Positions 44,562 through 54,088 of a stretch of 64,000 nt of DNA are shown here, in pieces. Position 1 is the stretch's first letter. Every line of letters begins with the position of its first letter. Source of the stretch: Clostridia bacterium (lineage in GTDB: Bacteria > Bacillota > Clostridia > Oscillospirales > Acutalibacteraceae). A program made the translations under genes and the position numbers. A model generated the notes under the pieces. The model saw nothing but the letters and a program-made list of their open reading frames with translations, was not told the DNA's origin and searched no databases. The stretch lies in contig JAFUNA010000027.1 of assembly GCA_017473165.1 (NCBI GenBank), forward strand, positions 32,332 to 96,331. The letters are read 5' to 3'.

Positions 44562-45860
44562 TCAAACATCGCAGGATGCAACCTGCTCATAGGTTTCTCT
44601 TTTGACAACTATTCTTGATTCGCCGTCTTTGACCATAACAACGGGAAGGCGGGGAATTCGGTTATAGTTTGATGCCATGGAATAGTTATAAGCTCCCGTT
44701 GAAAGCACGGCAAGAATATCACCCGCCTCAACTGCCTGAAGCTTTGTGTTTTCCTGAATAAGGTCCCCGCTTTCGCAGCATTTGCCCGCAACGGTAACAA
44801 TTTCCGTTCTGTTCTCATTCGCCTTGTTTGCACAAACTATTTCATAGTCCGACTGATAAAGAGCATAGCGGGGATTATCGCTCATTCCGCCGTCAACGGA
44901 AACGTAGGTTCTGATATTCGGAATTTCCTTGACCGCACCGACGGTATAAAGAGTTATGCCTGCTGCACCGACGATTGAACGGCCCGGCTCAATGAGAATG
45001 AACGGTGTTTTAAGACCGAGCTTTGCGGAATGCTCCTTAACAACCTTTGCGACGCTGTTCATATAGTCACCGTAAGGTCGGGGGCAGTCGCTTTCAAGAT
45101 ATTTGATTCCGAAGCCGCCGCCGAGATTGAGCTCCTCAAGTTCAAGACCCGTTTCGTCTTTTACGGTCTTGAAAAGCTCAAGCATAACCTTTGCCGCAAG
45201 CTCAAAGGGGTCAATGTCAAAAATCTGTGAGCCGATATGGCAGTGAAGTCCGCGGAGTTTGACATTTTTCATGCCTGCCGCAAGTCTGACAGCCTCCATT
45301 GCCTCACCTGTTTCAAGGGCAAAGCCGAATTTTGAGTCAATCTGACCCGTCATGATGAATTCATGGGTGTGTGCATCAATTCCGGGCTTGATTCTGAACA
45401 TTATGCCAGCAACCTTGCCGTGCTTTTCGGCAATTTTGTTGAGAGTTTCAAGCTCGTAAACGTTATCGACAATAATTCTGCCCACTCCGCTTTCAACCGC
45501 CGCTTCAAGCTCCGCATAAGTTTTGTTGTTGCCGTGAAAAACAATGTTTTCCGCAGGGAAATCAACGGAAAGTGCGGTATAAAGCTCACCGCCCGAAACA
45601 ACGTCGATTCCTACACCCTCCTGCTTGCAGATTCTGTGCATCTCCTTGCAGCAGAACGCCTTGCTGGCATAGCATACAAGTCCGTTGCCGCCGTAGTTTT
45701 CGTCAATTGATTTTTTGAACGAACGGAGATTGGTTCTTATTTCGTTTTCGTCAAATATATATGCAGGCGTGCCGTATTGCTCCGCAAGTGAAGCAGTATC
45801 GCAGCCGCCGATTGTAAGGTGACCTTTTTCATTCACCGAAATGCAGTCCGAAACGTACAT
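44562..45860 (-). CDS. lysA: Diaminopimelate decarboxylase
   Basis: A 432-residue PLP enzyme that makes L-lysine from meso-diaminopimelate. The PLP lysine is Lys67 in YASKAFCC; HIGSQIFD, LNLGGGFGIKY, EPGRSIVG and the CESGD motif with the active-site cysteine follow in order. Length is normal. GGAAGGAT precedes the ATG. It lies 15 bases after engB in the operon headed by lon. Confidence 0.97.
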   Translation of the reverse strand: MYVSDCISVNEKGHLTIGGCDTASLAEQYGTPAYIFDENEIRTNLRSFKKSIDENYGGNGLVCYASKAFCCKEMHRICKQEGVGIDVVSGGELYTALSVDFPAENIVFHGNNKTYAELEAAVESGVGRIIVDNVYELETLNKIAEKHGKVAGIMFRIKPGIDAHTHEFIMTGQIDSKFGFALETGEAMEAVRLAAGMKNVKLRGLHCHIGSQIFDIDPFELAAKVMLELFKTVKDETGLELEELNLGGGFGIKYLESDCPRPYGDYMNSVAKVVKEHSAKLGLKTPFILIEPGRSIVGAAGITLYTVGAVKEIPNIRTYVSVDGGMSDNPRYALYQSDYEIVCANKANENRTEIVTVAGKCCESGDLIQENTKLQAVEAGDILAVLSTGAYNYSMASNYNRIPRLPVVMVKDGESRIVVKRETYEQVASCDV

Positions 45861-45875
45861 TTTAAAACATCCTTC

Positions 45876-46457
45876 CTATTTTACAGCCGCTTCTATTGCC
45901 GCCTTAATTGCTTCAACACCCGTGCCCTTGACCGCCGAAAATTCAACAGCTGTTATATCCGCATAATCCTTAAGCTCCCGTGCAAGCTCCGCACGGCGTT
46001 TTTCGGTTTCCGTTTTGTTGAGCTTATCGCATTTCGTGAGGGCAATGGCAAAGGGGATTTCGCATTCTCTTAAGAAATTGAGCATCATCATATCGTCGGC
46101 GGTAGGTGCGTGACGCATATCGATAAGCTGAATAACAAGGGCAATGTTTCTGCCTGAATGAAAATAGCCCTCCATAAGCTCCGCCCAGCGTTTCTTTTCG
46201 CTCTGTTCACGCTTTGCGTAGCCGTAGCCCGGCAGGTCAACAAAATAAACTCCGTCACCCTTGAAGAAATTGATTGTTATTGTTTTTCCCGGAACGGAGC
46301 TGACTCTTGCAAGGTTTTTACGGTTAAAAACCTTGTTTATCAACGATGATTTGCCCACGTTTGAACGTCCCGAAAAAACGATTTCCGCTTCTCTTGACGG
46401 AGGAAGCTGCTTTGACGTTCCGTAAGCCGCCGCAAAATCTACTTTATCAAATCTCAT
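45876..46457 (-). CDS. engB: Ribosome biogenesis GTP-binding protein EngB (YsxC/YihA)
   Basis: A 193-residue GTPase needed for 50S ribosome assembly. The motifs are GRSNVGKSS (residues 30-38), the G2 PGKTITINFF, DLPGYGYA and TKCDKL. It follows lon by 12 bases, the same order as lonA-ysxC in Bacillus. Confidence 0.97.
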   Translation of the reverse strand: MRFDKVDFAAAYGTSKQLPPSREAEIVFSGRSNVGKSSLINKVFNRKNLARVSSVPGKTITINFFKGDGVYFVDLPGYGYAKREQSEKKRWAELMEGYFHSGRNIALVIQLIDMRHAPTADDMMMLNFLRECEIPFAIALTKCDKLNKTETEKRRAELARELKDYADITAVEFSAVKGTGVEAIKAAIEAAVK

Positions 46458-46469
46458 TTTTACTTTCCT

Positions 46470-48881
46470 TTACTGTGCAATTGATGCACGGTTGGTTTTT
46501 CTTGTTTCAACGTGTTTAACGCTCTTTTCGGAATTCGCTTCATCCTTTTCGAGAGCGATATCCCAAACAGCCTCAACGGTTTTGACAGGCTTGAAGGTTA
46601 TAGCCTCTTTAACAACGGGGTCAACCTCGTCAAGGTCGGCTATGTTGTCATAGGGAATAACAACGGTTTTGATGCCTGCCCTGTAAGCCGCCATGGACTT
46701 CTCTTTGAGTCCGCCGATGGGAAGAACTCTGCCTCGGAGTGTGATTTCACCCGTCATGGCAACGTCTTTTCTGACCTTGATACCCGAAAGAGCGGAAACA
46801 AGCGACGTTGCGATTGTTACGCCCGCCGAAGGTCCGTCCTTGGGAGTTGCACCTTCGGGAACATGAATGTGAATGTCGGATTCTTTATAGAAACTGCCGT
46901 TGATGGGCAGATTGTCCGCTTTGGAGCGGATATAGCTGACCGCCGCCTTCGCACTTTCCTGCATAACGTCGCCGAGCGAGCCTGTAAGCTCAAGCTTGCC
47001 CGTACCCTTAAGCACGGCTGACTCAATTTCAAGCATATCGCCGCCCACGGATGTCCATGCAAGTCCGTTGACAACGCCTACTTCGTTTTCACGGATGATT
47101 GTGTCGGCTTTGTATTTTCTTGTGCCGAGAAGTTCCTCTATATTTTCGGGCTTAACGGAGATTTTTTCTGCATTGCCCTCAACGATTTCCATTGCGGATT
47201 TTCTGCAGATTGCGGCGATTTTCTGCTCAAGAGCACGCACACCCGCTTCTCTTGTATAGCCCTCGATAACAAGACGGATTGCCTTGTCGGTTATTCTCAA
47301 TTTACCCGATGTAAGACCGTGACGCTTAATCTGCTTCGGAATAAGATGCTTTTTGGCAATCTGGAACTTTTCTTCGCTCGTGTAGCTGCCGAGCTCAATG
47401 ATTTCCATTCTGTCACGCAAGGGGTCGGGAATATTCGCCTCAACGTTTGCGGTTGTTATAAACATTACCCTGCTCAAATCGAAGGGCAGCTCGATATAGT
47501 GATCTCTGAAGGTTGAATTCTGCTCGGGGTCAAGAACCTCGAGAAGTGCCGAGGTGGGATCGCCCTTATAGTCTGACGAAAGCTTGTCAACCTCGTCAAG
47601 AAGCACAAGGGGGTTGCTTGTGCCTGCCTGCTGCATTGCATTTATGATTCTGCCGGGCATCGAGCCTATATATGTTTTTCTGTGGCCTCTGATTTCGGCC
47701 TCGTCCTTGACACCGCCGAGAGAAATGCGGACATATTCTCTGCCTGTTGCCCTTGCAATCGACTGTGCAACCGAGGTTTTACCGACACCCGGAGGGCCTA
47801 CAAGGCATATTATCTGACCCTTGATTTCGGGTGCAAGCACACGCACGGCAAGATATTCAAGAATTCTTTTCTTGATTTTTTCAAGACCGTAGTGGTCGGC
47901 TTCAAGTATTTTTCTGGATTTGGCAATATCCGTATTTTCTTCACTCAAATTATTCCACGGAAGTGAAAGGCAGGTTTCGATATAGTTTCTGCTGACGGCA
48001 GCCTCGGGTGACTGGGGTGAATATTTCTCAAGTCTGTCGCATTCCTTGAAAAGCTTTTCCTTGATTTCATCGGAAACATCAAGATTGAAAATTGTTTCTC
48101 TGAATCGGTCAAGCTCCTCTTCCTGCGACACTCCGCCGCCAAGCTCTGCGGAAATAACCTTCATCTGCTCACGCAGATAGTATTCACGCTGACCCTTGTC
48201 AATCTGCTCCTGCACCTTGTCGCTGATATCCGCTTCGATTGAAAGAAGGTTGCCTTCATTGACAAGGATAACGCACATTTCTTCAAGGCGTCTTAACGGA
48301 TTGATTGTTGAAAGCACGGTCTGTCTGTCCTCATATTCAAGCATGATGTTGCCTGCAATGTAATCGGCAAGAGGACCGGGCTCGCTTTTCTGCATAACGC
48401 CCGTTACAACGTCGGCGGGCATCTGGGGTGCACAGTCGGAATACTCCGCAAACAAATCCTTTGAATGACGTACAAGAGCCTTTGCGTAGTCAACGCTGTC
48501 GCTTTTGACCTCGGGCTCATTAATCGGGAAAACCATCGCCTTAAGGAAATTGCCTGTGCCTGCGTTGATGCCCTCAACAAGCCTTGCCCTGCAGATTCCC
48601 TCAACGGCAACACGCACGTTTCCGCTTTTTCCGGGAAGCTTGAGCACCTGCTTTACGGTTGCGATAACGCCGATTTCATAAAGCTCGCTGTAATCGGGGT
48701 CATCAACGGATATATCCTTTTGTGTAACAAGAAAAATTTCCTGGTCGGTATCCATCGCTTTTTTGAGGGCGTTGATTGATTTTTCCCTGCCCACATCAAA
48801 ATGGATAAACATTTCGGGGAATACTACCAGACCTCTCAAAGCCACGGTCGGCATAACCCTTAATTCGCTGTTTTTTATCAT
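46470..48881 (-). CDS. lon: Endopeptidase La (Lon protease)
   Basis: An 803-residue AAA+ serine protease that degrades misfolded and regulatory proteins. The N-terminal LonN domain starts at [16 protein letters not shown], Walker A is GPPGVGKTS in the middle, and the protease domain has the catalytic Ser in KDGPSAG and Lys in [15 protein letters not shown] lies nine bases before the ATG at 48881; a longer frame is not supported. It heads a probable eight-gene operon with its own promoter. No CIRCE or CtsR box is visible. Confidence 0.97.
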   Translation of the reverse strand: MIKNSELRVMPTVALRGLVVFPEMFIHFDVGREKSINALKKAMDTDQEIFLVTQKDISVDDPDYSELYEIGVIATVKQVLKLPGKSGNVRVAVEGICRARLVEGINAGTGNFLKAMVFPINEPEVKSDSVDYAKALVRHSKDLFAEYSDCAPQMPADVVTGVMQKSEPGPLADYIAGNIMLEYEDRQTVLSTINPLRRLEEMCVILVNEGNLLSIEADISDKVQEQIDKGQREYYLREQMKVISAELGGGVSQEEELDRFRETIFNLDVSDEIKEKLFKECDRLEKYSPQSPEAAVSRNYIETCLSLPWNNLSEENTDIAKSRKILEADHYGLEKIKKRILEYLAVRVLAPEIKGQIICLVGPPGVGKTSVAQSIARATGREYVRISLGGVKDEAEIRGHRKTYIGSMPGRIINAMQQAGTSNPLVLLDEVDKLSSDYKGDPTSALLEVLDPEQNSTFRDHYIELPFDLSRVMFITTANVEANIPDPLRDRMEIIELGSYTSEEKFQIAKKHLIPKQIKRHGLTSGKLRITDKAIRLVIEGYTREAGVRALEQKIAAICRKSAMEIVEGNAEKISVKPENIEELLGTRKYKADTIIRENEVGVVNGLAWTSVGGDMLEIESAVLKGTGKLELTGSLGDVMQESAKAAVSYIRSKADNLPINGSFYKESDIHIHVPEGATPKDGPSAGVTIATSLVSALSGIKVRKDVAMTGEITLRGRVLPIGGLKEKSMAAYRAGIKTVVIPYDNIADLDEVDPVVKEAITFKPVKTVEAVWDIALEKDEANSEKSVKHVETRKTNRASIAQ

Positions 48882-48958
48882 TGTATTGAACTCCTTTTGC
48901 CGCAAATGCCGGCATCTGAAAATATATTATAAAAATAAATATACTACTTTAGCTTATT

Positions 48959-48987
48959 ATTATATAATATTATAGTAAAATCGTCAA
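48959..48987 (-). promoter_or_regulatory. Sigma-A promoter of the lon operon
   Basis: On the minus strand TTGACG (48982-48987) and TATAAT (48959-48964) are 17 bases apart in an AT-rich region. Confidence 0.75.
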
Positions 48988-49042
48988 CTGTAATAAACAT
49001 ATAAAAAATTATGAAATTTAAAACTAAATGTAAACAATAAAC

Positions 49043-49075
49043 AAAAAATCCGGCTTGATTTTTGAAACCAAGCCG
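49043..49075 (-). terminator. Intrinsic terminator after the secreted phosphoesterase gene
   Basis: On the minus strand CGGCTTG...CAAGCCG (49069-49075 with 49051-49057) with an 11-base loop is followed by a T-run. Confidence 0.75.
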
Positions 49076-49094
49076 AATTAACCGTTATCTGAAT

Positions 49095-50801
49095 TTATTT
49101 GATGAAAATTTTCAGAACAATCTGAAGGAACATTGTTATGTATTTCATAACGTTGTTGAGGGTTGTGTGAATTCTGTCAAGAATGTTATAGGAATTCTGC
49201 TCAACGCTTACAACGCCGTAGCCGGGAAGGCTTCCTCTGTTGTCATTAACTCCGTCATTGTCAACGGCAAAGTTATAAACAAGAGGAGAAACGAATGCGA
49301 TAAGGAAATATTCAACGGGAGTTACACCGCCGAAAACCTTTGTTGCAAGCTTTGTGAGGTCGGTTATTGCCGAATCCGTGCCGAAATGTGCAAAAAGCTC
49401 ATTTGCCGCATCAAAGAAAACTTCGTCGGCAACGGTTGCAAGGTCATCCTTGAGAAGAAGTGCAACAAGTCGAAGGAAAATCGTTACTTCCTTTGTTGAG
49501 AAATCAAAGCTTTCTTCGCCCTCGTAGTGAGCGGCAACAAGCTCTGTCACAACGTCCCAGCCGTTCTTATAGCGACTGTCGGGAATATCAATGTTATATT
49601 CAGCCGCAAGCTGCTGAATTCCGCCCTCTCCGTAAAGAGGCTCGTTGAGAAGCTTATTAAGACCGCCGACCGCAACATTGACAAGGTCATAATAGAAAGC
49701 ATCCTCTGCAATACCCATTTGTTCCATTGAAAGTGAACGGCCAAGACGGTATTTGATGCCCGCCTTAAGGAAGCCCTTTGCATAGTCGTTAAGACCTGCG
49801 TTCATGAGAGCAATCTGATTTTCGTCATAGCCTGCGGTGTATGCGGTAAGAGAATCCGTGTCAATCTTGTCAACGGTTTCGTCCTTATAAGTGATGGTTT
49901 CATCGGTAAGCTTGAAGGTTCTGTACTGGAGAGGATACATTGTGAGCGAGGTTGTTGCGAAGTCATAAATAACATTGCCCGCAGTGCTTGTGTAGGTTGC
50001 GGCATCGCTGCAATGCTCATGACCCGAGAAAACAAGCTTGATGCCCCAGTTTGCTAAAAGGTCTGCGGTTGAATAATGGAATTTTACAATGAAATCCTGG
50101 CTGAAAATGCTCTGAATGGGCATATGGTCAAGAAGATTGTGGTGCATCATCATGATGGGATATCTGCCGTCCTTCTTTGCCTGCTGTGCCTGAACACGAA
50201 CCCAATCCATCTTTTCTGCGGACATTCCGTCTGCGGTTGATTTGTCGGGAGCTGTGCTGTCGAGAGCGATGAGTCTGTATTTGTCGCCGAGGTCGGCTGT
50301 GTATGAGCAGTCGGTTTCGCTTACAACAAGAGCCTTGTCATAGCCGAAATCTGCATAAATTTTCTTAAAGTCCGCAAGCTCTGTTTCGCAGTCAACGCCT
50401 GCATCGTGGTTGCCGACGGTAACATAAATCTGCTTGCCGCATTTTTCTTCAAAAGCAGCAAACTTTGCAGCCATATCATAATGCTCCTGTGCAATCGACT
50501 TGCCGTTATCGGCGATATCGCCCGAAATAAGAACAAAATCAATATCATCGTTTTCTGCACACTGATTAAGGAATTCGTCAATAATCCAGCTGCTTTCGGG
50601 CTCCATTGCTGCACGGCGGTTTGCGTACCAATATATTTCGTCATCGATTTCGCCTTCAAGCTCTTCAACGGGAACGTTGTAGTGAAGGTCGGAAGCAACG
50701 GCGAATTTTAAATCAGCTTCGGGCTTTGCAGCCGAAACGCCGATTGACACTGCCGAAAAAATGAGAACAACTGAAAGAAATACGCTTAAAAACTTTTTCA
50801 T
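49095..50801 (-). CDS. Secreted metallophosphoesterase with unknown C-terminal domain
   Basis: A 568-residue exported protein. The first 25 residues are a clear signal peptide ending near VSAA. The calcineurin-like domain follows with ASDLHYN, SGDIADNG, VGNHDAG, MMHHNLLDH and SGHEHCSD, the full metal-binding set. From about residue 300 on, some 260 residues match no domain I know; they appear mainly helical, end in a hydrophobic stretch (ITMFLQIVLKIFI) and could hold the protein at the membrane. AGAGGTG precedes the ATG. The gene has its own promoter and terminator. Substrate unknown. Confidence 0.85.
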   Translation of the reverse strand: MKKFLSVFLSVVLIFSAVSIGVSAAKPEADLKFAVASDLHYNVPVEELEGEIDDEIYWYANRRAAMEPESSWIIDEFLNQCAENDDIDFVLISGDIADNGKSIAQEHYDMAAKFAAFEEKCGKQIYVTVGNHDAGVDCETELADFKKIYADFGYDKALVVSETDCSYTADLGDKYRLIALDSTAPDKSTADGMSAEKMDWVRVQAQQAKKDGRYPIMMMHHNLLDHMPIQSIFSQDFIVKFHYSTADLLANWGIKLVFSGHEHCSDAATYTSTAGNVIYDFATTSLTMYPLQYRTFKLTDETITYKDETVDKIDTDSLTAYTAGYDENQIALMNAGLNDYAKGFLKAGIKYRLGRSLSMEQMGIAEDAFYYDLVNVAVGGLNKLLNEPLYGEGGIQQLAAEYNIDIPDSRYKNGWDVVTELVAAHYEGEESFDFSTKEVTIFLRLVALLLKDDLATVADEVFFDAANELFAHFGTDSAITDLTKLATKVFGGVTPVEYFLIAFVSPLVYNFAVDNDGVNDNRGSLPGYGVVSVEQNSYNILDRIHTTLNNVMKYITMFLQIVLKIFIK

Positions 50802-50830
50802 TTTTGCACCTCTCTTTGATTAATAAGAAT

Positions 50831-50859
50831 AATATAATACATATTTTGTAAAAATGCAA
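50831..50859 (-). promoter_or_regulatory. Probable promoter of the secreted phosphoesterase
   Basis: On the minus strand TTGCAT (50854-50859) and TATATT (50831-50836) are 17 bases apart, about 30 bases before the start codon. Confidence 0.55.
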
Positions 50860-50860
50860 G

Positions 50861-50898
50861 CAAAAAAGAAAAAACCGCTCTCCAAACGGAAAGCGGTT
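50861..50898 (-). terminator. Intrinsic terminator after the ferredoxin gene
   Basis: On the minus strand AACCGCTTTCC / GGAGAGCGGTT forms an 11-bp stem with one G-T pair and a GTTT loop, followed by a T-rich run. Confidence 0.85.
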
Positions 50899-50915
50899 CA
50901 TCTTTTTTTCAAAAA

Positions 50916-51086
50916 TTATTCAGCCTTGGGAGCTTCAACAGGGCATGAATCTGCACAAGCGCCGCAATCGATGCAAGCATCAGCGTCGATAACGTACTTG
51001 CCGTCGCCTTCTGAAATAGCGCCAACGGGGCAATCTGCTGCACAAGCGCCGCAGGAGATGCAATCGTCAGAAATGAAGTATGCCAT
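50916..51086 (-). CDS. 2[4Fe-4S] ferredoxin
   Basis: A 56-residue clostridial-type ferredoxin, a soluble low-potential electron carrier. Two cluster motifs are complete: [12 protein letters not shown] and [12 protein letters not shown]. The start MAYFISDD has AGGAGG ahead of it; a longer frame is not supported. The gene has its own promoter and terminator, as expected for a highly expressed carrier. It may serve the flavoproteins or radical SAM enzymes encoded elsewhere in the window, but that link is only inference. Confidence 0.96.
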   Translation of the reverse strand: MAYFISDDCISCGACAADCPVGAISEGDGKYVIDADACIDCGACADSCPVEAPKAE

Positions 51087-51119
51087 TATGTTCTTCCTCC
51101 TTAACATTTTTTCAAGACC

Positions 51120-51147
51120 ATTGTAACACATAATTTCAAAATTGCAA
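51120..51147 (-). promoter_or_regulatory. Promoter of the ferredoxin gene
   Basis: On the minus strand TTGCAA (51142-51147) and TACAAT (51120-51125) are spaced by 16 bases. Confidence 0.55.
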
Positions 51148-51175
51148 GAGGTTTTTATATGGAATTTAAGCTAAA

Positions 51176-52042
51176 TTATCCTTCAATACCCTTCAAAGCC
51201 TCAATTTCTTCCCTTGCGACCTTGATTCTGGCATCACGGACAAGCTTTACCTCTTTGCGGTGGAAATATTTCGGCGGAGCATCGGGATTGTTGTGAAGCT
51301 GAACCTTCAGCTTGCCCGTAAGCAGGCTGAAATCAACAACCGTTCCCGCACCCTCGGCGGTTTCAACTATAGCACCGGGCTTCGGAGTGATTTTGAGAAG
51401 ATGCTCGTAGGCATTCTGCTCATATTTGAGGCAGCACATAAGTCTGCCGCAGGCTCCGCTGATTTTTGTGGGATTGAGCGAAAGACCCTGTTCCTTTGCC
51501 ATTTTGATTGAAACAGGCTGGAATTCGCCCAGAAAGCTGCTGCAGCAAAACGGTCTGCCGCAGATTCCGAGTCCGCCAAGCATCTTTGATTCGTCACGCA
51601 CGCCAATCTGACGCAGCTCGATTCTTGTTCTGAAAACGCCCGCAAGGTCCTTGACAAGCTCTCTGAAATCAACTCTGCCGTCAGCCGTGAAATAGAAAAG
51701 CACCTTTCCGCCATCAAATGTATATTCAACGTCAACAAGCTTCATTTCAAGCTTGTGATTAGCAATCTTCTGCTGGCAGATTGCGAATGCTTCCTTTTCT
51801 TTTTTCTTGTTTTCGGTTAATCTTTCAATATCTTCCTCGGTTGCCGTTCTGATAAGCTTTTTGAGGGGCTTTACTATTTCTTCATCGTCGATTTCACGGT
51901 TATCCATCGCAACCTCGCCGCACTCGATTCCTCTGACGGTTTCAACGATTACTCTGTCCCCTTTTTTAAGAGTCTGTCCGTCGGGGTCAAAATAGTAAAC
52001 CTTGCCCACTTCCTTGAAACGAACACCTATTACTTCTGCCAT
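51176..52042 (-). CDS. ricT: PSP1 domain protein RicT (YaaT)
   Basis: A 288-residue member of the RicT/YaaT family. In Bacillus RicT works with RicA and RicF, as an iron-sulfur complex, to promote mRNA maturation by RNase Y and to support sporulation and competence. The conserved cysteine motifs are GICGRPFCC and GACGRLMCC. GGAGGTG precedes the ATG. It lies 14 bases after holB, the same order as in Bacillus, and closes the operon starting at citrate synthase. Confidence 0.94.
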   Translation of the reverse strand: MAEVIGVRFKEVGKVYYFDPDGQTLKKGDRVIVETVRGIECGEVAMDNREIDDEEIVKPLKKLIRTATEEDIERLTENKKKEKEAFAICQQKIANHKLEMKLVDVEYTFDGGKVLFYFTADGRVDFRELVKDLAGVFRTRIELRQIGVRDESKMLGGLGICGRPFCCSSFLGEFQPVSIKMAKEQGLSLNPTKISGACGRLMCCLKYEQNAYEHLLKITPKPGAIVETAEGAGTVVDFSLLTGKLKVQLHNNPDAPPKYFHRKEVKLVRDARIKVAREEIEALKGIEG

Positions 52043-52056
52043 ATGGCACCTCCGTA

Positions 52057-52941
52057 TCAGTTAACCGCCGCTCTGCGAAGCTTTGTGCAGACTGCGGTTA
52101 CCAGTAAATTGTGATTTGCGTTGAGCCTTGCGGATTCCATGAGAGAATCCGTGCTCTCAATGAGCGCAAGCAACGCATTGCGGCTGAGCTTGTGAGCAAG
52201 CGTTCTTGCCGCCTCGCCGAATTCGGAATTTTCTTCTTCGGCATAATATTTTATTCTCAGGGCTGCAGCATAAATTTCCTGAATAACGGGAAGCACAGCC
52301 TGCAAAAGCAAGCGGTCTTTTTCAAAAGCTCCCGCTGCCTTGACTATTTCAAAATCATTCATTGCCGCCGAAGCAAGGGCAATTTTTGTTGCCGTTTCGA
52401 CTACGGTTTCACGGGGAATATCCGCTCCCTGTGACGAAGCCTGTCCGAGATTATAGACCGCCGCACGGGAAAGCACGGTCGGCAGGAATCCCGACTTCGA
52501 TGAGCAAAGAAGAATAAAATTGACATATTGCGGCGGCTCTTCAAGGACCTTCAGAATTGCATTCTGACCCTCAACGCCCATTGTGTGGGCATTTTCAAGG
52601 ATAAAGACCTTTCTGTCCGCTTCGTTTGGCACGATATATGCCTTGGCTCTTATCTCACGGATAATATCAACCTTGAAGGCCTTGGGCTTATCCTCAACGG
52701 AATAAACAAGGATATCCGCATGGGAATCCGCCGCAGCCTTACGGCAGTTTGCACAGGCAAAGCAGGGCACCTCCCCGCCGCCCGAGCACACAAGTGCCGC
52801 TGCGGTTTTCATTGCAAGAGCCATTCTTTCTTCCGCCGTTGAGCCCTCATAAATGACTGCGTGGGGAAATCGCCTTGTGTTGAGCGCAGCCGACAGGGAT
52901 TTTTCAACGGAGTTTTCCAAATTGAATTTCTCTGTTTTCAT
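52057..52941 (-). CDS. holB: DNA polymerase III subunit delta'
   Basis: A 294-residue clamp-loader subunit. The zinc site CFACANCRK and the sensor-type LEEPPQYVNFIL region identify the AAA+ delta' fold; the Walker A position reads YEGSTAEER, so it does not bind ATP, as is normal for delta'. It lies between darA and ricT in a block conserved across Firmicutes. Confidence 0.93.
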   Translation of the reverse strand: MKTEKFNLENSVEKSLSAALNTRRFPHAVIYEGSTAEERMALAMKTAAALVCSGGGEVPCFACANCRKAAADSHADILVYSVEDKPKAFKVDIIREIRAKAYIVPNEADRKVFILENAHTMGVEGQNAILKVLEEPPQYVNFILLCSSKSGFLPTVLSRAAVYNLGQASSQGADIPRETVVETATKIALASAAMNDFEIVKAAGAFEKDRLLLQAVLPVIQEIYAAALRIKYYAEEENSEFGEAARTLAHKLSRNALLALIESTDSLMESARLNANHNLLVTAVCTKLRRAAVN

Positions 52942-52963
52942 TTAAAACACAGCCTTGGTAATC

Positions 52964-53287
52964 TTACAGTTTAATAAACTTGTCAACATCCAGCACAAAC
53001 ACCGTTGCACCGCCTACGGTAACCTCAACGGCTCTGGAGATGAAGCCCTCCGTCATGAATGAGGGCGAGGGAGAAACCATCTGGGTACGCTTGCGTGAGA
53101 ATTCGCTGATAACATCGATAACCTCGTCAACCTTTTCGTCATCCGTACCGATAAGCAGGGTTGAGTTGCCCGCTTTGAGGAAGCCGCCCGAGGTTGAAAG
53201 TCGGGTTGCACCGAAGCCCTTGTGAGTAAGCTCGCTGAGCACGCTGGGACAATCGTCATTGTTAATAATGGCAACGATAAGTTTCAT
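52964..53287 (-). CDS. darA: Cyclic di-AMP receptor DarA (PstA/YaaQ)
   Basis: A 107-residue PII-like protein that binds cyclic di-AMP. The sequence opens MKLIVAIINNDD, then THKGFGATRLSTSGGFL, GNSTLLIG and a C-terminal VGGATVFVLDVD, all typical of the family. Its output is not well known. It overlaps the upstream QueG-like gene by four bases (ATGA) and precedes holB. Confidence 0.95.
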   Translation of the reverse strand: MKLIVAIINNDDCPSVLSELTHKGFGATRLSTSGGFLKAGNSTLLIGTDDEKVDEVIDVISEFSRKRTQMVSPSPSFMTEGFISRAVEVTVGGATVFVLDVDKFIKL

Positions 53288-54084
53288 ATTGTTTCTCCTT
53301 TCACAATTGAAATGTTTCGTTCAATAACCTTTCTTCCCCGCCATTCGTAGGCTCTGCCTTCAAGCTCACAGCCCTGTGAAACGGTGGCTTCGGGAGAAGA
53401 AAGAAAATCTTCAATTTGAGTTGCTGCGGCATTCTTATTCAGCGGGCACACATCCTGACAGATGTCACAGCCCCAAACGCAGCCGCATTCTTTCATAAGA
53501 CGCTCTTCTTCGGGAGTCAGAGCACCTTTTTTCTGGGTTATTTCGGAAAGACAGAGCTTTCTTTCAAATCCCGTTTCGGAAATTGCTCCCGACGGGCAGA
53601 ATTCTCTGCATTTTCCGCATTTTATACAGGATTTTATTTCGCTTTCGGAAAATTCAAGCTCTGCGGTGGTAACAATTTCGCCGATAAATACATATGAGCC
53701 GTATTTTTCGGTTATGAGCAGGGTGTTTTCACCCCTCACTCCAAGCCCTGCGTAACAGGCTGCACTCACCTCGGGAATCGGTGAATTATCCGCAAAAAAG
53801 GCAAATTTTTCGTTCGGATAAAGCCCTTCAAGCTCCTCAACCGCAGTTTTGAGCCTTGCAAGTGCAACGGCGTGATAATCGGTCACAACCGCATATTTTG
53901 AAACATTTCCGTTTTCATAAACCGACTCATCAAGCAGATACGGAAAGCAGGCAACGATAACTGTTTTAGAATTTTCGGGCAGCCTGTTTTTTGCCCTGCA
54001 CTCAATGAGCCCGTCTTTTATTTTATCAAATGAACACATTCCCCACAAGGGTGAAATGTTATCCATTATTTTTTGAAGATTCAA
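53284..54084 (-). CDS. Epoxyqueuosine reductase QueG-like iron-sulfur protein
   Basis: A protein of about 266 residues related to QueG/COG1600, the cobalamin-dependent reductase that completes queuosine in tRNA. Both cluster motifs are present: CIKCGKCREFCP and CGCVWGCDICQDVCP. It is shorter than classical QueG (over 300 residues), so substrate identity is uncertain. A TTG with GGGGTGA before it is taken as start; an ATG six codons later is another option, and a longer frame would run back into the AEC transporter gene. It overlaps darA by four bases. Confidence 0.8.
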   Translation of the reverse strand: MNLQKIMDNISPLWGMCSFDKIKDGLIECRAKNRLPENSKTVIVACFPYLLDESVYENGNVSKYAVVTDYHAVALARLKTAVEELEGLYPNEKFAFFADNSPIPEVSAACYAGLGVRGENTLLITEKYGSYVFIGEIVTTAELEFSESEIKSCIKCGKCREFCPSGAISETGFERKLCLSEITQKKGALTPEEERLMKECGCVWGCDICQDVCPLNKNAAATQIEDFLSSPEATVSQGCELEGRAYEWRGRKVIERNISIVKGETI

Positions 54085-54088
54085 GCCG

